From the NCBI GenBank assembly GCA_031551725.1, contig JAVBNF010000006.1:1-52195 (forward strand): 52,195 bases of DNA, given 5' to 3'. This document shows, piece after piece, positions 22,101-32,400 of this stretch (within the stretch, counting starts at the first letter, position 1; each line of letters opens with the position of its first letter). The notes beneath the pieces are model-generated. The model did no database searches. It was not told where the DNA came from and saw only the letters and a program-made list of their open reading frames with translations. The translations under genes and the position numbers were made by a program. This DNA is from JAVBNF01 sp031551725 (GTDB lineage: Bacteria > Bacteroidota > Bacteroidia > Bacteroidales > P3).

Positions 22101-23660
22101 TTACATAGGGATGTTAGAGTGTTTTTTCGGCGGATTGCTATCCTTTTTCGTTGCCAATGATTGCAATGCACGGATGATGCGGAAACGCGTGTTGCGTGGT
22201 TCGATAACATCATCAATGAAGCCGTATTTAGCAGCGTTGTATGGATTTGCAAATTTATCTTCGTATTCTTTAACTTTTTCTTGGATAAATTTAGCGCGTT
22301 CTTCCGGATCTGCGATTTCTTTCGCTTGACGGGCATACAATACTTCGATAGCACCGGCAGCGCCCATAACGGCGATTTCTGCAGAAGGCCATGCGTAGTT
22401 GATGTCTCCGCGGAGTTGTTTACAGCTCATAACGTCGTGCGCACCACCGTAAGATTTACGTAAAGTGATGGTAACTTTAGGAACGGTAGCTTCGCCGTAA
22501 GCAAACAAGAATTTAGCACCGTGAACGATGATTCCGCCGTATTCTTGGGTGGTACCCGGCAAGAAACCCGGAACGTCAACCAACGTAACGATAGGAATAT
22601 TGAAAGCGTCGCAGAAACGTACGAAACGTGCACCTTTGCGGGAAGCGTTGATATCCAATACACCGGCAATATAGTTCGGTTGGTTGGCCACGATACCTAC
22701 GGACATACCGTTGAAACGAGCAAAACCAACAACAAGGTTTTGTGCATATTTAGCATGAACTTCCAAGAACTCGCCATTGTCAACGATCAAAGAAATAACA
22801 TCTTTTACGTTGTATGGTTTGTTCGGATTGTCGGGAATAATAGTATTTAAAGTGTCTTCCAAACGGTCGATTGGGTCGTTGCAAGGAACAACAGGAGCGT
22901 CTTCCAAGTTGTTCGACGGAAGGTATCCCATCAATTCGCGGATGGTTTTCAAACCTTCAACTTCAGACTCAGCAACAAAGTGTGTAACGCCTGATTTAGT
23001 GGCATGAACCATCGCGCCGCCTAATTTTTCGTCGGTAACATCTTCGTTGGTTACTGTTTTTACAACTTTTGGTCCGGTAACGAACATGTAGCTGTTTTCT
23101 TTCGACATCATGATGAAGTCGGTAAGAGCAGGCGAATAAACCGCACCACCGGCACAAGGTCCGAAGATAGCGGAGATTTGAGGAATTACACCCGAAGCCA
23201 TAATGTTGCGTTGGAAAATTTCGGCGTAACCGGCCAAACTTTGAACGCCTTCTTGGATACGTGCACCACCCGAATCGTTCAAACCGATTACAGGCGCGCC
23301 AACTTTCATGGCCATATCCATTACTTTGCAAATTTTCTTTGCAAATGTTTCAGACAAAGAACCACCGAAAACAGTGAAATCTTGAGAGAACACATACACC
23401 AAACGGCCGTTGATGGTACCGTATCCGGTCACAACACCATCGGACATGAATACTTGTTTTTGCATGTCGAAATCGGTGCAACGGTGTGTAACAAACATGT
23501 CGAATTCTTCGAATGAACCTTCATCCAAAAGCAACTCGATACGTTCGCGAGCAGTAAGTTTTCCTTTAGCATGTTGTGCGTCAATACGCGCTTGACCGCC
23601 GCCTAATTTGGCTTGAACTCTCTTATCAAGCAATTGCTTGATTTTATTTTCAAAAGTCAT
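22101..23660 (-). CDS. mmdA: methylmalonyl-CoA decarboxylase carboxyltransferase subunit
   Basis: A 519-residue cytoplasmic carboxyltransferase with two crotonase-like halves. It moves the carboxyl group of methylmalonyl-CoA to biotin, giving propionyl-CoA. Visible family motifs are GGARIQEGVQSLAGYAEIF, FGPCAGGAVYSPALTDF, MVHATKSGVTHFVAESE in the first half and VDVPGFLPGTTQEYGGII, TLRKSYGGAHDVMSCKQL in the second. Length is normal. It cannot be distinguished by eye from a propionyl-CoA carboxylase beta chain; the adjacent mce, oadG, carrier and oadB genes favour the sodium-pumping decarboxylase. Confidence 0.96.
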   Translation of the reverse strand: MTFENKIKQLLDKRVQAKLGGGQARIDAQHAKGKLTARERIELLLDEGSFEEFDMFVTHRCTDFDMQKQVFMSDGVVTGYGTINGRLVYVFSQDFTVFGGSLSETFAKKICKVMDMAMKVGAPVIGLNDSGGARIQEGVQSLAGYAEIFQRNIMASGVIPQISAIFGPCAGGAVYSPALTDFIMMSKENSYMFVTGPKVVKTVTNEDVTDEKLGGAMVHATKSGVTHFVAESEVEGLKTIRELMGYLPSNNLEDAPVVPCNDPIDRLEDTLNTIIPDNPNKPYNVKDVISLIVDNGEFLEVHAKYAQNLVVGFARFNGMSVGIVANQPNYIAGVLDINASRKGARFVRFCDAFNIPIVTLVDVPGFLPGTTQEYGGIIVHGAKFLFAYGEATVPKVTITLRKSYGGAHDVMSCKQLRGDINYAWPSAEIAVMGAAGAIEVLYARQAKEIADPEERAKFIQEKVKEYEDKFANPYNAAKYGFIDDVIEPRNTRFRIIRALQSLATKKDSNPPKKHSNIPM

Positions 23661-23670
23661 AAAAATATAA

Positions 23671-23700
23671 TTGTTAATTGTTAATTATTAATTGTTAATG
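23671..23700. repeat. TTGTTAATT-type short tandem repeats
   Basis: Four TTGTTAA/TTATTAA words fill the short gap before mmdA. They belong to the same low-complexity class as 22033-22095 and add an A/T-rich leader to the mmdA start. Confidence 0.7.
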
Positions 23701-23747
23701 AGGCTTACGCGAAAAATATTCAACATTAAACCTTCAACGTTAAGCGA

Positions 23748-24149
23748 TTATTTGCTGCAAAATTCAGTAAGCACGCCCAATGTTGATTTCGGATGTAAGA
23801 AGCCGATATTCAAACCTTCAGCACCTTTACGGCCTTTTTCGTCAATCAAGCGAACACCTTTTCCGGCAACATCAGTCAACGCACCGTCAACGTTATCAAC
23901 TGCAAAAGCAATGTGATGAACGCCGGGGCCTTTGCTTTCAATAAATTTGCCAACAGCGCCATCCGGAGAAGTAGATTCCAAAAGCTCAATTTTAGTATCG
24001 CCCACTTGGAAGAAAGCGGTTCTTACTTTTTGATCGGCTACTTCTTCAATAGCATAACATTTTAGTCCCAAGGTTTCTTCGTAGTACTTGATGGCTTCTG
24101 TCAAGTCATTGACGGCAATGCCGATGTGCTCGATGTGTGAGATTTTCAT
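23748..24149 (-). CDS. mce: methylmalonyl-CoA epimerase
   Basis: A 133-residue vicinal-oxygen-chelate enzyme that interconverts (R)- and (S)-methylmalonyl-CoA, linking succinyl-CoA mutase to the decarboxylase. Signature segments are ISHIEHIGIAVNDL (first metal ligand), KIELLEST (glutamate ligand), GVHHIAFAVDNVDGAL (histidine ligand) and LIDEKGRKGAEGLNIGFLHP. Length is typical. It is the first gene of the operon, with a near-ideal promoter upstream. Confidence 0.97.
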   Translation of the reverse strand: MKISHIEHIGIAVNDLTEAIKYYEETLGLKCYAIEEVADQKVRTAFFQVGDTKIELLESTSPDGAVGKFIESKGPGVHHIAFAVDNVDGALTDVAGKGVRLIDEKGRKGAEGLNIGFLHPKSTLGVLTEFCSK

Positions 24150-24182
24150 TGTATAAAATATTTAGTAATTAGAAATAAACTG

Positions 24183-24214
24183 CAAATATAAGCTATTTTG
24201 CAGAATTCTACAAA
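24183..24214 (-). promoter_or_regulatory. promoter of the mce-mmdA-oadG-bccP-oadB operon
   Basis: On the minus strand TTTG (24211-24214), 20 bp, TATATTTG (24183-24190), about 33 nt before the mce ATG. Confidence 0.75.
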
Positions 24215-24238
24215 TGAAAATGGAAATTTATTTTTGTT

Positions 24239-26725
24239 TTAGAAGGTAATACTCAATCTAACATTCCATCTTCTCGAAGTGAGATAATTCGGAATAGCAT
24301 ATTGCGTGCCCGAAATATCTTTAATCCACTGATAGGAAATAGTGTTGTTGAAGTCGAAAATGTTGAACGCATCCAAGCCAAGCCAGATTTCTTTACAATA
24401 ACCAAGCGGATTACCCTTGCGGTAAGTGTCTTTTTGAGATTTCAACAAATAAGAAAAACCAATATCAACACGCTTGTAAGCAGGTAGTTTGAATGTTTCG
24501 CGTGAAGCGAAATTTTCTGGATAAATAATAGCATCGGGCAATCCAACTGGAAGTCCGCTTGCAAAAACGGCGTTCAGAAACACTTTAAATCGTTCATATC
24601 CTGGAAGATAGTCTTGCCAATATAGATTTAATGAAACAGCCTGATCGGTAGGGCGGGGGATATATCCGGTCGAAACTTCCTGTCCGGCAGAGTTCGTATA
24701 AGTAATGTTTTCTTTGGTAGTCATAAACGACAAGCTGATCCATGATTCTGCACCGGGTACAAATTCGCCGTTTAAGCGGAAGTCGATACCTGCCGCATAA
24801 CCTTTTGAACAGTTTTCGGCCATGTATCGAATGCGTACATTGTCAACTTGATACGGAATCAAATCGTTTAAGATTTTATAATAAACTTCTGTTGTAAGTA
24901 CAAACGGTTTTCCGCTTTGTGTGCGGAATTTCCAATCCGAAGCCCCAACAATATGAATGGATTGCTGCGATTTGATATCCGGATTTAAACTGCCGTTAGG
25001 ATAGCGATATTCACGGTAAAACGGCTGTTGGTAATAAACTCCGGTTGCAATTCGGAAACTTAAATCTTTATTATCAGTTGGCGTAAAACGCAATGAAACT
25101 CGCGGACTTGAGAGGAATTCGTGATTATAATCCCAATACGAGAAACGGATTCCGGCATTTAAAACCCACGGATTGCTTAATTTTCCAAATGAATATGTGT
25201 TTTGTCCAAAAGCGTTGAAACGATTGCTCTTTAAATAATGATCGGCTAAAACCGATTCTTGTAATTGTGGCGATGTGGGTACAACATCGTTATTTCCGGG
25301 TTGATTGGGTGAAGTTGGGAGGCTGTAGCCCGAAGAATCCACCATTTTCCATTCGTTCAAATGATCAATCATATCATCGTGTGAATAGCCGAGTCCCCAT
25401 TGCCAAAGAGAATTTCCTACTTCCAAAGACGCTTTGTAGTCAATATTCAACACAATCGCGTTGAAATTATTGCGTGCATGGTTGAGGTTGGAGCCGACAC
25501 CCGTAAGTCCGGCTTCCAGTCCAAGAGGGGTAGAAGCATCCGACGATCCGGCATCTTGTAATAAATATTCTTCTAAAATATCATAATTTTCTGATTCTAC
25601 AGTGTAAAAAGCAGAAATACTTAACTTGTCAAAAAAATGATCATCATAATTATGTTTCAAACATAAAGCACCTAAATAAGTATTGAATTGGTCGCGCTCT
25701 TGTCCTTCGAAAAATGCACGGAATTCTTTTGGATTAGAGGATGTTCCAAGACGCGTAGAGCGATCGGTGGGCGTTAAATCAAACACATTTCGCGAAAGGT
25801 TTCCCAAAAAAGAGAGTTCATAGTTCGGATGAAATTGATAAGCTAAATATGTTTGAATATCGGTATAAGAAGGCTTGTATTCACCTTTGGTGTCAAGTGT
25901 CCCAAGCATGTATTGGTTGAATTTCTGACGTGCTCCGATTAAAAATTTAAATTTCCGGTCTTTCGAACAACCTTCCAAATGCAGGCTTCCTCCCATCAAA
26001 TCAATGGCAAAAGAACCACCGAAAGAGGTGGGCTGCTTATATTGAATATCCAATACCGACGACATTTTATCGCCATATTTGGCATTAAATCCACCGGAAG
26101 AAAATTGTACAGACGATACCAAATCCGGATTTACAAAACTCAATCCTTCTTGTTCCCCCGAACGGATTAATTGTGAACGATAAATTTCAATATCATTAAC
26201 ATAAACTAAATTTTCATCGTAATTTCCGCCGCGGACAGAATACTGTGAGCTTAATTCATTATTGGAGCTTACGCCCGGAAGTGATTTGATGATGTCTTCA
26301 ACGCCGCCGCTAATGGTGGGGAGTTGCGTGATGTTTTGAATAGAAACGGTAGTAAACGCTTGTCGTCTTGCATCTTTTCCGTATATATTTGCTGCCGGGA
26401 GATCGGTCGTCCTTTGGCGTAGCGTAATATTAACTTTATAAGTTTTTTCTGCTTCTGTAAATAATGTATCAACACGGGTTTCATATCCGGTAAATGAATA
26501 TTGGATGATTGCTTTTCCTTTAGGGATATTGAGTGTGAATCGCCCTAAGGGGTCAGATACCACGCCCGTTGTTTTTTCAGCATTCAGTAAAATAACATTT
26601 ACAAACGGAATCGCTACATTTTTTTCATCCACAATTGTACCGGTTAAAACTGCATTTTTTTGTGCAAAAACAATTGCCGGAAGCAAGGTGAAGATAAAAA
26701 ACAATAATCTGAAAATCCGTTGCAT
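24239..26725 (-). CDS. TonB-dependent receptor with carboxypeptidase-like N-terminal domain
   Basis: An 828-residue outer membrane transporter. After a signal peptide (LLFFIFTLLPAIVFAQ) come a carboxypeptidase regulatory-like domain (AVLTGTIVDEKNVAIPFVNV, about 24-110) and a plug domain (TTVSIQNITQLPTISGGVEDIIKSLPGV, YSVRGGNYDENLVYVNDIEIY). A 22-strand-type barrel ends in the aromatic RRWNVRLSITF. Such receptors without a SusD partner usually take up iron chelates, cofactors or peptides; the substrate cannot be read from sequence. The preceding gene, four bases away, encodes a related small domain protein, so the two act together. Confidence 0.94.
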   Translation of the reverse strand: MQRIFRLLFFIFTLLPAIVFAQKNAVLTGTIVDEKNVAIPFVNVILLNAEKTTGVVSDPLGRFTLNIPKGKAIIQYSFTGYETRVDTLFTEAEKTYKVNITLRQRTTDLPAANIYGKDARRQAFTTVSIQNITQLPTISGGVEDIIKSLPGVSSNNELSSQYSVRGGNYDENLVYVNDIEIYRSQLIRSGEQEGLSFVNPDLVSSVQFSSGGFNAKYGDKMSSVLDIQYKQPTSFGGSFAIDLMGGSLHLEGCSKDRKFKFLIGARQKFNQYMLGTLDTKGEYKPSYTDIQTYLAYQFHPNYELSFLGNLSRNVFDLTPTDRSTRLGTSSNPKEFRAFFEGQERDQFNTYLGALCLKHNYDDHFFDKLSISAFYTVESENYDILEEYLLQDAGSSDASTPLGLEAGLTGVGSNLNHARNNFNAIVLNIDYKASLEVGNSLWQWGLGYSHDDMIDHLNEWKMVDSSGYSLPTSPNQPGNNDVVPTSPQLQESVLADHYLKSNRFNAFGQNTYSFGKLSNPWVLNAGIRFSYWDYNHEFLSSPRVSLRFTPTDNKDLSFRIATGVYYQQPFYREYRYPNGSLNPDIKSQQSIHIVGASDWKFRTQSGKPFVLTTEVYYKILNDLIPYQVDNVRIRYMAENCSKGYAAGIDFRLNGEFVPGAESWISLSFMTTKENITYTNSAGQEVSTGYIPRPTDQAVSLNLYWQDYLPGYERFKVFLNAVFASGLPVGLPDAIIYPENFASRETFKLPAYKRVDIGFSYLLKSQKDTYRKGNPLGYCKEIWLGLDAFNIFDFNNTISYQWIKDISGTQYAIPNYLTSRRWNVRLSITF

Positions 26726-26729
26726 CTTG

Positions 26730-27389
26730 TTAATCGTTTGCTAATTTTTCCTTGCGTTTTGCTTCTTTTTGCTGATTCCAGATTTGCAAGAATTGCGACC
26801 ACGCAAAAGGATTTAAAAGATTATTCGGTTGCGAGAGTTGTCCGGCGTAATAAAGTTTCGCCGTTTGTTGACTCATGTAATTTTTGTAATTAGCACCGGA
26901 ACCCATCGGCGATTCACGCATTTTTTCGCGCATTTCAGCCAAAATTGTATTTTTTCGTGCTATTTCGTAGTCATCATCCGGAATTTTTAAGTTGATGAAC
27001 GCCTCACGGAATTTCTCTTTAGAAGGCCATGGATAAATAACAACCACGGGCAATTCGAAAGTGTCCTTTGTTAAGGATTGATACAAGGAATAGCGGTCAA
27101 CAAGAACGGTATCCGGTACTTTGAAAGTTACAGGATGGTAGCCCATCCGCGAAAAAACAAGTTGTTCGCCGGTCATTACCACAATGGAAAAAAAACCGTT
27201 TCCGTCGCAAACAGTTCCGCGCCCGGTGCCTTTCACGGAAATATGCACGTAAGCAATAGCCGATAGGTCTTCGTTATCAACCACAGCACCTGTGAGTTGA
27301 ACAACTTTTAAATCCTTGCGCTGCGCATATCCCGCATTTACAAACAGTAAGAATGCGAAAAGAGCGATTATCTTTATAATAAATTTCAT
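26730..27389 (-). CDS. exported carboxypeptidase-like regulatory domain protein
   Basis: A 219-residue protein with a signal peptide (IIALFAFLLFVNAGYAQ), then one CarboxypepD_reg-like domain (VVQLTGAVVDNEDLSAIAYVHISVKGTGRGTVCDGNGFF, up to SRMGYHPVTF, about 25-110). A charged helical C-terminus follows (EKFREAFINLKIPDDD and QQKEAKRKEKLAND). It is the upstream partner of the TonB receptor. The start at 27389 is preferred over one four codons earlier because the earlier ATG lies inside the -7 element. Confidence 0.85.
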   Translation of the reverse strand: MKFIIKIIALFAFLLFVNAGYAQRKDLKVVQLTGAVVDNEDLSAIAYVHISVKGTGRGTVCDGNGFFSIVVMTGEQLVFSRMGYHPVTFKVPDTVLVDRYSLYQSLTKDTFELPVVVIYPWPSKEKFREAFINLKIPDDDYEIARKNTILAEMREKMRESPMGSGANYKNYMSQQTAKLYYAGQLSQPNNLLNPFAWSQFLQIWNQQKEAKRKEKLAND

Positions 27390-27398
27390 AAATTCATG

Positions 27399-27430
27399 CA
27401 AAAATACGTAATTTACAGATGAGATGCAAA
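27399..27430 (-). promoter_or_regulatory. promoter of the TonB receptor operon
   Basis: On the minus strand TTTG (27427-27430), 20 bp, TATTTTTG (27399-27406). Confidence 0.7.
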
Positions 27431-27458
27431 TAAAATCTATGATATGAAAAAATATCCG

Positions 27459-27466
27459 TATATTTG
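27459..27466 (+). promoter_or_regulatory. -7 element of the aquaporin gene
   Basis: TATATTTG, about 80 bp before the ATG. No clear TTTG lies at the -33 position. Confidence 0.45.
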
Positions 27467-27545
27467 CATCCGGAAATGAACAAATATAAATTGTATTTGT
27501 TTTAACAGAAATCGAACTAATAATTCATTAACAAAAAATAAAATT

Positions 27546-28232
27546 ATGAAAATGGGTAAAAAAATGTGTGCTGAATTGTTCGGAACGTTCATTTTGGTGC
27601 TGGGAGGTTGCGGTACTGCTATTTTTGCAGGTTCGCATGTTGGATTTTTGGGTGTGGCATTGGCTTTCGGTTTGACGATTGTTGCTGCGGCTTACGCAAT
27701 CGGAAGTATTTCCGGGGCGCATTTGAATCCTGCAGTGTCTTTAGGTTTGTGGGTTGGCGGCCGTTTGCCGGGTAAAGATCTGTTGCCTTATATTGCTTCG
27801 CAAATTGTTGGGGCTATTTTGGCCGCAGGTGTGCTTTATGTTGTTTATGTGAACAATGCTAATTTTGTTGAATTAGGAGGCTTTGCCGCAAATGGATATG
27901 GAGAGCATTCTCCCGATGGATATAATATGATCGCCGCTTTAGTTGCTGAATTTATTCTTACATTTGTATTTTTAATGACCATTCTTGGAGTTACCGACAA
28001 AAATGCTCCTGCAGGCTGGGCTGGATTGGTAATTGGTTTGACATTGGTGTTGATTCATTTAATTAGCATTCCTGTTACAAATACTTCTGTAAACCCTGCA
28101 CGTTCGATTAGCCAAGCAATCTTTGTTGGAGGATGGGCAGTTGAACAATTGTGGTTGTTCATTGTTGCTCCGATTGCCGGTGCGATGTGCGCAGGATTGT
28201 TTTACAAATTACTTCATCAAGAAGAAAAATAA
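27546..28232 (+). CDS. aqpZ: aquaporin Z family water channel
   Basis: A 228-residue inner membrane water channel with six transmembrane helices and two NPA half-helices, SGAHLNPAVS and TNTSVNPARS. The conserved arginine follows the second NPA. FGTFILVLGGCGTAIFA near the N-terminus and GAMCAGLFYKLL at the end are family-typical. Histidine at the selectivity filter (LIHLISIPVTN) and small residues point to a water-selective rather than a glycerol pore. It is a single-gene unit with its own terminator. Confidence 0.96.
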   Translation: MKMGKKMCAELFGTFILVLGGCGTAIFAGSHVGFLGVALAFGLTIVAAAYAIGSISGAHLNPAVSLGLWVGGRLPGKDLLPYIASQIVGAILAAGVLYVVYVNNANFVELGGFAANGYGEHSPDGYNMIAALVAEFILTFVFLMTILGVTDKNAPAGWAGLVIGLTLVLIHLISIPVTNTSVNPARSISQAIFVGGWAVEQLWLFIVAPIAGAMCAGLFYKLLHQEEK

Positions 28233-28253
28233 ACGATACGTTTAAAGTTTTGG

Positions 28254-28287
28254 AAAGCCCTGATAACGAGAGTTGTCAGGGCTTTTT
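28254..28287 (+). terminator. intrinsic terminator after aqpZ
   Basis: AAAGCCCTGA (28254-28263) and TCAGGGCTTT (28276-28285) form a 10-bp stem followed by T. Confidence 0.92.
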
Positions 28288-28346
28288 GTTTACATGTTGT
28301 TTAAAAGTTTTCTGAAAATTAACAAAAAATTAACAATTCGTTTAAA

Positions 28347-28373
28347 ATAATTTGGGGTGTCATCGCGTTTATA
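28347..28373 (+). repeat. 27-bp intergenic element, copy 3 (GGGGTGTCATCGCGTTTAT)
   Basis: AATAATTT plus GGGGTGTCATCGCGTTTAT, about 45 bp before the first ATG of the three-gene secreted-protein run. No standard TAnnTTTG box lies between it and the gene, so it may itself contain the promoter. Confidence 0.7.
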
Positions 28374-28417
28374 TATATGTAAACAAAACGTGAAATTAAA
28401 AACAAACACTCAAAATT

Positions 28418-29464
28418 ATGAAACGGATTTTTTTATTTTTGCTTTTATGCGGATATTCGATTTGCATTAAAGCTCAGGTGGGAGTTAACGAACTCAATCC
28501 ACACACTTCTTCAGCTTTACATATTAATGGAAATGGGAGCAAAGGACTCTTAATTCCTGAAATGGATTCAGGGAAACGAAATGCCATTAAAAGTACTGCT
28601 GCGAACGGATTACTGGTGTATGACCCCAATGAGGGAGTCTTCTATTACAATAAAGCCGGCGTGTGGTACGCTCTAAATCCGTTGTTGTCCGTGGATAGAA
28701 ACAGCAATTTGGTGAAATTATCCAATACATCCATATCCGACTTTGTAATAGATAATGATTTGACGGTTAGCAAATCATTTATAACAACAGGGGCAACAAC
28801 TCTAAAAAATACGCTTTCCGTGGATGGAAAGGCGACATTCAACACTTTAGTTGATGTTAAAGGGACGCTTACTACAAAAGATATCAACGCAAGTTCTTCA
28901 AAAATTACGGCATCAAATGTGCAGACACAAACATTGTCGGCAACAACTGTAGATTTGACATCCGGCTACGGCGTTGTCCCAATTGGAGGAATCATAATGT
29001 GGAGTGGAACGAATCCGCCTGCAGGTTTTGCAATCTGTGACGGAAGGGTGGAAAATGGATGGAAAACGCCGGATTTGCGTGGGCGCTTTGTAGTTGGATA
29101 CGGTGCAAATAAAAATAACCTTGTGTCTCCTGAAATTTGGGATGCGTCTTACAGCTATCCGGGTTGGCGAAGCGAACAAAAATATGACCCGATAGTTTAT
29201 GGCGGCGATGGATTTATGGGAGGCGAGAAAGAGCATCTGTTGACGATGTTTGAAATGCCCCGACATGCACATACATACCAGAAATTTGTCCCCACTAGAA
29301 GTGATTGGAAAGCAGGTGGAGAAAATTCGCCCGACGATGCTACAGGTCGAGTAGTGTCGGAAAATAGCGGGAGTTCTGGAGGTCGGATCTCAACAGGAAC
29401 GAATGATCCGCACGAAAACCGCCCGCCTTATTATGTAATTGCTTTCATTATGCGAATAAGATAA
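28418..29464 (+). CDS. secreted protein with a phage-tail-collar-like C-terminal domain
   Basis: A 348-residue protein with a signal peptide (IFLFLLLCGYSICIKAQ). Next comes the Bacteroidota adhesin-like start GVNELNPHTSSALHINGNGSKGLLIPEM, then a Thr/Ser/Val-rich repetitive stalk (about 110-185). A collar-type domain follows (about 188-348: VPIGGIIMWSG, PPAGFAICDG, TPDLRGRFVVGYG, MPRHAHTY, NRPPYYVIAFIMRIR). The domain is best known from phage tails and microcystin-dependent proteins. The signal peptide and the two secreted-protein genes behind it argue for a surface protein and not a phage tail. Confidence 0.82.
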   Translation: MKRIFLFLLLCGYSICIKAQVGVNELNPHTSSALHINGNGSKGLLIPEMDSGKRNAIKSTAANGLLVYDPNEGVFYYNKAGVWYALNPLLSVDRNSNLVKLSNTSISDFVIDNDLTVSKSFITTGATTLKNTLSVDGKATFNTLVDVKGTLTTKDINASSSKITASNVQTQTLSATTVDLTSGYGVVPIGGIIMWSGTNPPAGFAICDGRVENGWKTPDLRGRFVVGYGANKNNLVSPEIWDASYSYPGWRSEQKYDPIVYGGDGFMGGEKEHLLTMFEMPRHAHTYQKFVPTRSDWKAGGENSPDDATGRVVSENSGSSGGRISTGTNDPHENRPPYYVIAFIMRIR

Positions 29465-29468
29465 AATC

Positions 29469-32400
29469 ATGAGACGTCTGATTTTTTATATGATGTTGCT
29501 TTTGTTTTGCAACATCCGAACATGTGCGCAACTTGGTTTTCAAGGAGTGTATAATGGGAAAAATACAACGATTGTTGTAAACCCCGATGCCGAGTTGTAT
29601 ATAAACGGTTCAATTATCAATGCCCAAGCATCTGATTTGAATATTGCCAATTTTGGCGTAATAACGCTTAAAGACAGTGTGGTTAATTTAGCAGGAACTC
29701 TGTTCAACGAATCTTCTTCCGCCTTTGTTAATGGGAAAATTACTTCCCTCGGGACAGTGCATTTTATCAATGAAAAACCACAATATATTTGTAATAAAGG
29801 TGAAAAAATCCTTTTTGCAGATTTAAAAGTTGCTGATACTACAGTGTTGTTAAGCGATATTCATGTTTCCGGAAATTTGATTTTGAATAATCGGGCAAAA
29901 ACAAAAATTATTCTTAATAATCAAAATCTTCGAATGTATGACAGGGATGATCCGATGGATCTGCTGATTTCCGGCCGTATTGTTGGAGAAGATGAAAACC
30001 ATTACATTGCAGATGTGGGAACGGGAAGCATTCGAATGATTAAACGTTATGGCTTTTCTTCGAATATTGGAATAGTTGCATTGCAAGATATTGGTTTGGA
30101 AGCGGCTGCAAATAATGCAACAGCATACATAAAAGCAAATCGCTTGCATCAACCAATTAATAGTGTCGCTTCCGGAAGCATAGCTAAATATTACGAAATT
30201 TTAAATAAAGCCGGAGATTTTGACCGTTTTTCAATGCAATATTTTACGCATGATTTATTGCCCAAACATGGAAATCCCGCATCTTTTCAGATTTTTTATG
30301 CTGATACGGCAAATACATTTATTTGGACAAAAATAAATGCTGTGAGTGAAAATTCACAAGTGAAAATATTGAATCCTTTTCAAGATGGCGAAAAACCTCA
30401 ATTATATACCATTGCAGAAGATTGTAGTTTGATAGGCTTAAATCTTGGAATGGATGTTGAAGTGTGTCGGGGAAAAGAAATAAGCATCAATCCGCAGTGG
30501 GATTCCTTAGAGCCACTTCATTATTACTATGTTTGGAACAGTGACACAAACCAAATAGAAGGCAAAAATATATCTCATTTAAAAACTTTTATTGCTGAAA
30601 AAGATACAATCATCTATTTGAAAGCCGTTGACAATCACGCTTGTGAGGCCTATGATACCATGCGTATTGTTGTTCGTGATAACCCATATGTGAAAATCAA
30701 AAATATTCCGAAAGAAGAGAAATTGCAATGTATTACACATGAATGGGCGTTTTCGGTGGATAGTATTGAAAATAACGTTCTTTATACATGGAATTTAGGT
30801 GACGATACAATTCAAAAAGGGAAGGAAATTCAACACACATATAATTATGATGGAGCTTTTAATGTTTCCTTGTCTGTTGAAAACCAATATGGATGCGAAA
30901 ACATGGATTCTATAAGGATAATTGTTGAAGCGATGCCTGTGCCTCATTTTATAATGAAAAATCTTGCAGAAAAAAGAATTCGATTTACAGATTCTACACA
31001 GTTTTTTACACCCGAAAATAATCAAACATGGAAGATTTTAAGCACTACTTATTTTCTTTCAAGTACAATTACGGTTGATTTTCCGGATTTTGGTGAATAT
31101 CCTTTAATATTGACTACATGGGGTGAGCGTTGTACGACCTCAATTACTCAAAATATAAACGTTTTGCCGAAAGGAAGGATTGAATTTCAAATTGATAGTA
31201 GCGCATTTTGTAGCGAAAATTCATTGCAATTTCGAAATACATCTGTTTGTAATTGGGGAGCTGTGCAGTACGAATGGGATTTTGGTGATGGAACGCGAGG
31301 CGTGGACACTAATCCCGTTAAAATTTATCATAATGATGAAACTGCCACTTACTCAGTTACTCTACGTGCTTTTGATCCGGAAAATGGATGGAATAAAGAA
31401 TTTAGCAAACAAATTATAATACATCGACTACCGTACATTGGCTTTGGAGATTCGATTATTACATGTGAAAACAAATGGATATTGCGACCTGTAGAACCAG
31501 GGTTAAAATATAGGTGGAACGATGTTTCAATAGCCGATAGTTTGCTTGTTGCGCAAGACGGGCGGTATTCTTTGCAACTTACGGATGTTCACGGATGTGT
31601 TAGTTATGAAGAAGTGAGAATTAAATTGGAAGCACCGATGGATCCGACTATAGATACTGTTTCCGCTTGCGGAAACTTGTTGTTGGATGCAGGAAATCCT
31701 AATAGCATTTATCTGTGGAACAATGGAACAACCGACCGTACCTTACAGATCAATCAAAGCGGAACATATCAAGTCAATATCGCACAATACAATGGCTGTA
31801 AACCTTCGAAGATTATACATGTGACAATTTATCCATTACCTTATGCAAAAATACAAGTATCGGATATTTTGTGCGACGGTGATACAATTTCTTTAATGAC
31901 TGTAGAGGAATCAGAACGGTTATATGTATGGAATACCGGAGATACGAATGCAAGTATTTGTATTACACAGCAGAATATGTATTGTGTTACGGCCATTGAT
32001 ACGCAAACAGAGTGTAGAACTTCTGATTCTGCATTTATTATTAAGCATGAAAAACCTAAAATTGATTTAGGCTCAGATCGAAATATTTGCATTGGTCAAG
32101 AACATTTTTTGAAAATTGACGAATATCCGTATGCATCAAGTATTGTTTGGTGGGATCAAAATGGATTTTCGCAGGAAGGCCGGGAATATATGCTTAATGA
32201 CACTGGAACATATTTTGTGGAATTGTATTTGTCAAATGGTTGCTCAGCATCAGATCATATACATTTTATCCAATATGTGGATCCGCTTACAGTTGATTTT
32301 TTAGTTGCAAGCGACGCTTTTGTGGGTGATACTTTATGTTTTATTGATTTATCGTATCCTGATCCAACAATTTGGAATTGGAATTTGAGCTCCGGATTTC

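Noticed and set aside
28418..29464. Prophage tail gene
   Set aside because: It has a signal peptide and no phage genes surround it.
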